From Chaetorhynchus papuensis (taxonomy: Eukaryota; Chordata; Aves; Passeriformes; Rhipiduridae): a DNA stretch of 64,000 nucleotides. The stretch is taken from NCBI GenBank assembly GCA_013396525.1, contig VWYX01000011.1:2623789-2687788 (forward strand). Direction: 5' to 3'. Shown here piece by piece: positions 60,766 to 64,000 of the stretch (the first letter of the stretch is position 1; each line of letters starts with the position of its first letter). The position numbers and the translations under genes were made by a program. The notes under the pieces are model-generated. The model searched no databases and was not told the DNA's origin. It saw only the letters and a list, made by a program, of their open reading frames with translations.

Positions 60766-63700
60766 AATGGAAGCTGATAAATCCATACACACCTGGCCAG
60801 AGGCTGCTGCCACTGTAAATTCTGCTTTGGGAGGGCCCAGGAACGCAGCTGTGAGACCTCCCTGTATTCCTCAGTGCTGCCCATGGTTGTACCTGACCAA
60901 TACCACTCCAGTCCAGCTGTTGTCACTGCTCACGTGCAGCTGGTACCTCCCTTGCCAAAGCTGCCAGCTCTCAGGAGGAAACATCAAAGAATTAGCCGAG
61001 GTTACACTCCAAAAAGCACAGAACTTGAAAAAAACTGAGCCAATGAATTGTTGCAACTGTAGTGTTAAAAACTGATATGGAGACTCAGTAATGCAGGGAC
61101 AGGGGTGTGGGCTGTTCCTCCTTGTTTCTTTGGGGGGGGTTGTCCTTTTTTTTTTTTACTAATTCCTCAATATTTTTATAGCGTGATACACTATTCCCCT
61201 TCATACAGCTCTCAAGCTTGGTACAAGTCCTGTGGACTCATTCTTCTCCCCACTCTTATCTTTAAAGCAAAAGAACTAAAATGAAAAGGGGGAGACATCA
61301 ATTAAAAAGAAGAAAAACCCCAGACATTTACCAAAGGTGCAGTTCAACCCAAATGCATCCATCAAAAAGACGAAAACCATCGCACAAGGGGAGGGAAAAA
61401 CACTGAAGGGTTAAAACATCTTGAAGAATTTCAAACACGTACTTGCAATTCAGACCCTAAATTCCCTGCTGCAGGAATTTTCGGTCACAGTTCGGGAGCA
61501 CTCCTTGTGTAGCTGGCCTTGCAGGCAGCTCCAGCTCGCAGGGTTTCAGCAGCTCAGTGGCACTGGGACAGTTTCTCTGGCACATTTCAGTCAGTGTGCA
61601 TCCTGCTCTCTGCAGTTTGACACATCCTGGTAGCCTGAACTGATTGGTATCAAGCAGGACTATGAGGTATGGTACAAAATAGCTCTAACCTCCCATCAAC
61701 TGCCTCCAAAAATGCTCCTCAGTCAACTCAGCCGTGTTTTCCATGTTGAACAAGAGTAATGGGAAACTCAAAAAACTCAGTACTTTCAGGTAACATCCAC
61801 ACATAACATCAACCAAGCCTTTACAAACATTTATCTTTTTTTAAAACATTTCACTGCTGAAACTGAGCCATTTTCTCTTTCATGCCTTGAAAAGTTTGAG
61901 GTGTCATCAATGCAGCACCCTCACCTAAGAACAAAAATTACCAACTAGCCCACTAATTTTGGAAATGAAAACAAAGACAAAACAACAAAAACCCCTCAAT
62001 GCACTCTCATTTTGATTTCTGTTTTCAAATACTTAATTGTTTGCTCTTTGTGCTGAGAATGTACTGAGAATATTTAATGTTAGCATCACTGGTAGGCATG
62101 AAGTGGCTTAAAGTATTTGTGTATTTCCTTTTTTTCCCAAAACAGACAGATGCCAGTCACTTTGACATAAAGCTGTTTTGGGATGCAGGCAAGTGATTTA
62201 ATTTGCCCTGTGTAAGACACTGCAATAAAAATCCCCTTTCCTCCCCCTGAAGCACAGGCTGCTTTTTTTATACAAAAGAAAAATTCGTTGCTTGTTTCAC
62301 GAGACAATAAAATTTCCTGTCTGTGTGGCCGGTAGAGGGAAGCATCACATTCCCCAATCTGACACAGGAGGATGCTACGGGAATGCACCAGCACGAGTGT
62401 GAGCGTTCCATGGTTAAGCTCCAATAAAGTACTTTCCCCAGAAAGCACAACAGGACAGCAGAGAGGCCGGAAATACCAAAGCAGGCTGCGGGTCTCTCAG
62501 CAGATGATGTCTGAAGTGCAGCACGTGAGGAAGGATCCACATTCGGCAACATCTGTGAGGGGCAGTTTAATTTTGGCACATTCTATTCAGATTCAGTTTG
62601 GTTGGTGGTTTTTTCGTGTTTTCCCTTTAGATGTTATAGAACTCTGTTCTTCCCTGGTCACAGTGGCAGTTAGAAGCATTTGGTGAGGCAAATCCGTAAC
62701 TATTCCCTACTTTGCTGTTTTCATCTTAATTGTATTCCAAGCTGTAGGTATATAAATTCCTTTCAAATGAATTTAAGCAGGGAATTCTGCTTAGAAACCA
62801 CACGAAGGTAAGAACTGCTAGAACGTGCCCTAGCGACACACTTGTTTGCTAAAACACCACCTGACATTTAACACTGAAAGAAGCACCATTGCAATGCTTC
62901 TCTCAGATTTGTGGAAATCCTTTCTGTTCCTAGCATATTGATTTTTGGCCCCTTCACAAAGCCAAACCTTTAAGGGAGAGAGGCCCTCACACAGGGAAGA
63001 AAAATCAAAACAGATTTTAGCACTAAAGACCCTCTTGTAATCCATCATGACTCAGAGTTTTGGTTTGTATCCATTCCTCTAATACGAGTACTCTCTGCAG
63101 CAACTTGTTTGGGAACACTGGAAAAAGCTGTACCAATTTTAGCAATAATCTTCCTTCTCTTCAACCTACTCCCCTGTTTCAGTTCTTTTCCTTTCAAATA
63201 AAGCAGCGCCTGCTCAATCTACCACTTGGAATACAACAAACATTGCAATACTCTCCTTTCTCAGGGCTCAAAAACAGCAAGGGGAGACCAAGTAATCTGC
63301 AATTTTCTCTAACCTTATTTCTCCCCATCTTCACCTACCAGACAGGTGACTCCTTCTTTATAACTTCTTTATTACTCTGCTAATAGACACTCTCCAAACA
63401 GTCCCTTTGGGGTCACAGCTTGCTGCAAACCTTCAATAACAAACAGGACCTGAATCATGTTTCAGTGACATTCCAGGTTCAAATGCAATTCTGTCTTGGA
63501 CTGTGAGGTATTGGCTGAGCACGGCCACTGAAAGCTCCAACTGCTTCTGGTACATGTGGAAGCTTAATTGGTTATTAATTGCTCCCCATATCTGAGACTT
63601 CAAAATGCTTTGTCCCAATGACTTCTCCTCCCACAGTTACTGCTGCCAGCCCACAGCCACTTGTTAACTTACATCAGGCAGAAAGAAAAACTGGGTTTAA

Positions 63701-64000
63701 GTTAATAAAGCCCTAGCCTTCAATATGAAGAATTTATTACTAGTTTTTAAAATTGTATATCTGAGGTAGTTTCATGAGTATTCTTCAAAAACCTTTCATT
63801 AACAGACCTTACAAATGGCAGTAAGGCACAGAAAGGCCTGGTTAAGGGGGGATTTCATCCTTCCAGTGGTTTCTCTGGCACTGCTCAAACATGGTACTGG
63901 ACTCTTCCCTCCATAAAAGTCAGGTTTACATCAAGTCAGTGACTTCCAGTATTTCCAACAATTCCAACATCCAGCTGTGCACAACCATAAATGTATTTTT
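60766..64000. other. Unique noncoding DNA
   Basis: No supported gene or clear transposon. A G8 run and a T12 tract lie near 61133-61160. Frames at 62086-62686 overlap on both strands and are treated as chance. Confidence 0.45.

Noticed and set aside
62180..62240. Possible second MIR/L2-like relic (CAAGTGATTTAATTTGCCCTG)
   Set aside because: Only a short weak resemblance, with no core match.

Overview
This is vertebrate, and specifically avian, genomic DNA. The evidence is several 3'-terminal CR1 LINE fragments of the bird type, two near-identical 388-bp LTRs, a third LTR of a family common in bird genomes, low GC with CpG depletion outside short islands, and no operon-like gene density. A songbird is plausible, but that is inference. 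Most open frames are short and overlap on both strands, so I treat nearly all of them as chance. I found no rRNA, tRNA, CRISPR or bacterial-type feature.

Layout. 0-13.6 kb: unique AT-rich DNA holding an exact-period 290-bp tandem duplication (2537-3116) and two stretches that look like conserved noncoding DNA (about 6.65-6.96 and 12.56-13.64 kb, the second with three CACCTG-type E-boxes). 13.6-27.2 kb: unique DNA, a small 21-bp repeat array (21209-21280), CR1 relics at 22.4, 24.0 and 24.9 kb, and two further regulatory-looking blocks (23.2-23.37 and 26.81-27.22 kb). 30-32.4 kb: a CpG-rich block with two AP-1 sites, an LTR on the + strand, then the best coding candidate: a 234-bp terminal-exon-like frame at 32183-32416 behind a good splice acceptor. 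38.4-38.8 kb: a second copy of the same LTR, inverted. 40.1 kb: a CR1. 45.5-47.4 kb: a patchwork of an LTR on the - strand, a CpG island with a near-perfect CTCF core, a roughly 13-unit GC-rich minisatellite of about 55 bp, and a CR1 tail. 47.7-64 kb: CR1 relics at 47.7 and 56.1 kb, a homeodomain-type palindrome at 51.5 kb, and a probable ancient MIR-core SINE at 60.68 kb; otherwise unique DNA.

How it fits together. The window reads as intergenic or intronic DNA of a + strand gene whose last exon may be at 32.2 kb, with scattered candidate enhancers. I see no clearly new gene system. The features most worth checking are the minisatellite/CTCF/CpG patchwork at 45.5-47.4 kb, the unidentified terminal exon, and the CpG-retaining AT-rich blocks. 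No database search could be run; transposon family assignments come from remembered consensus sequences.
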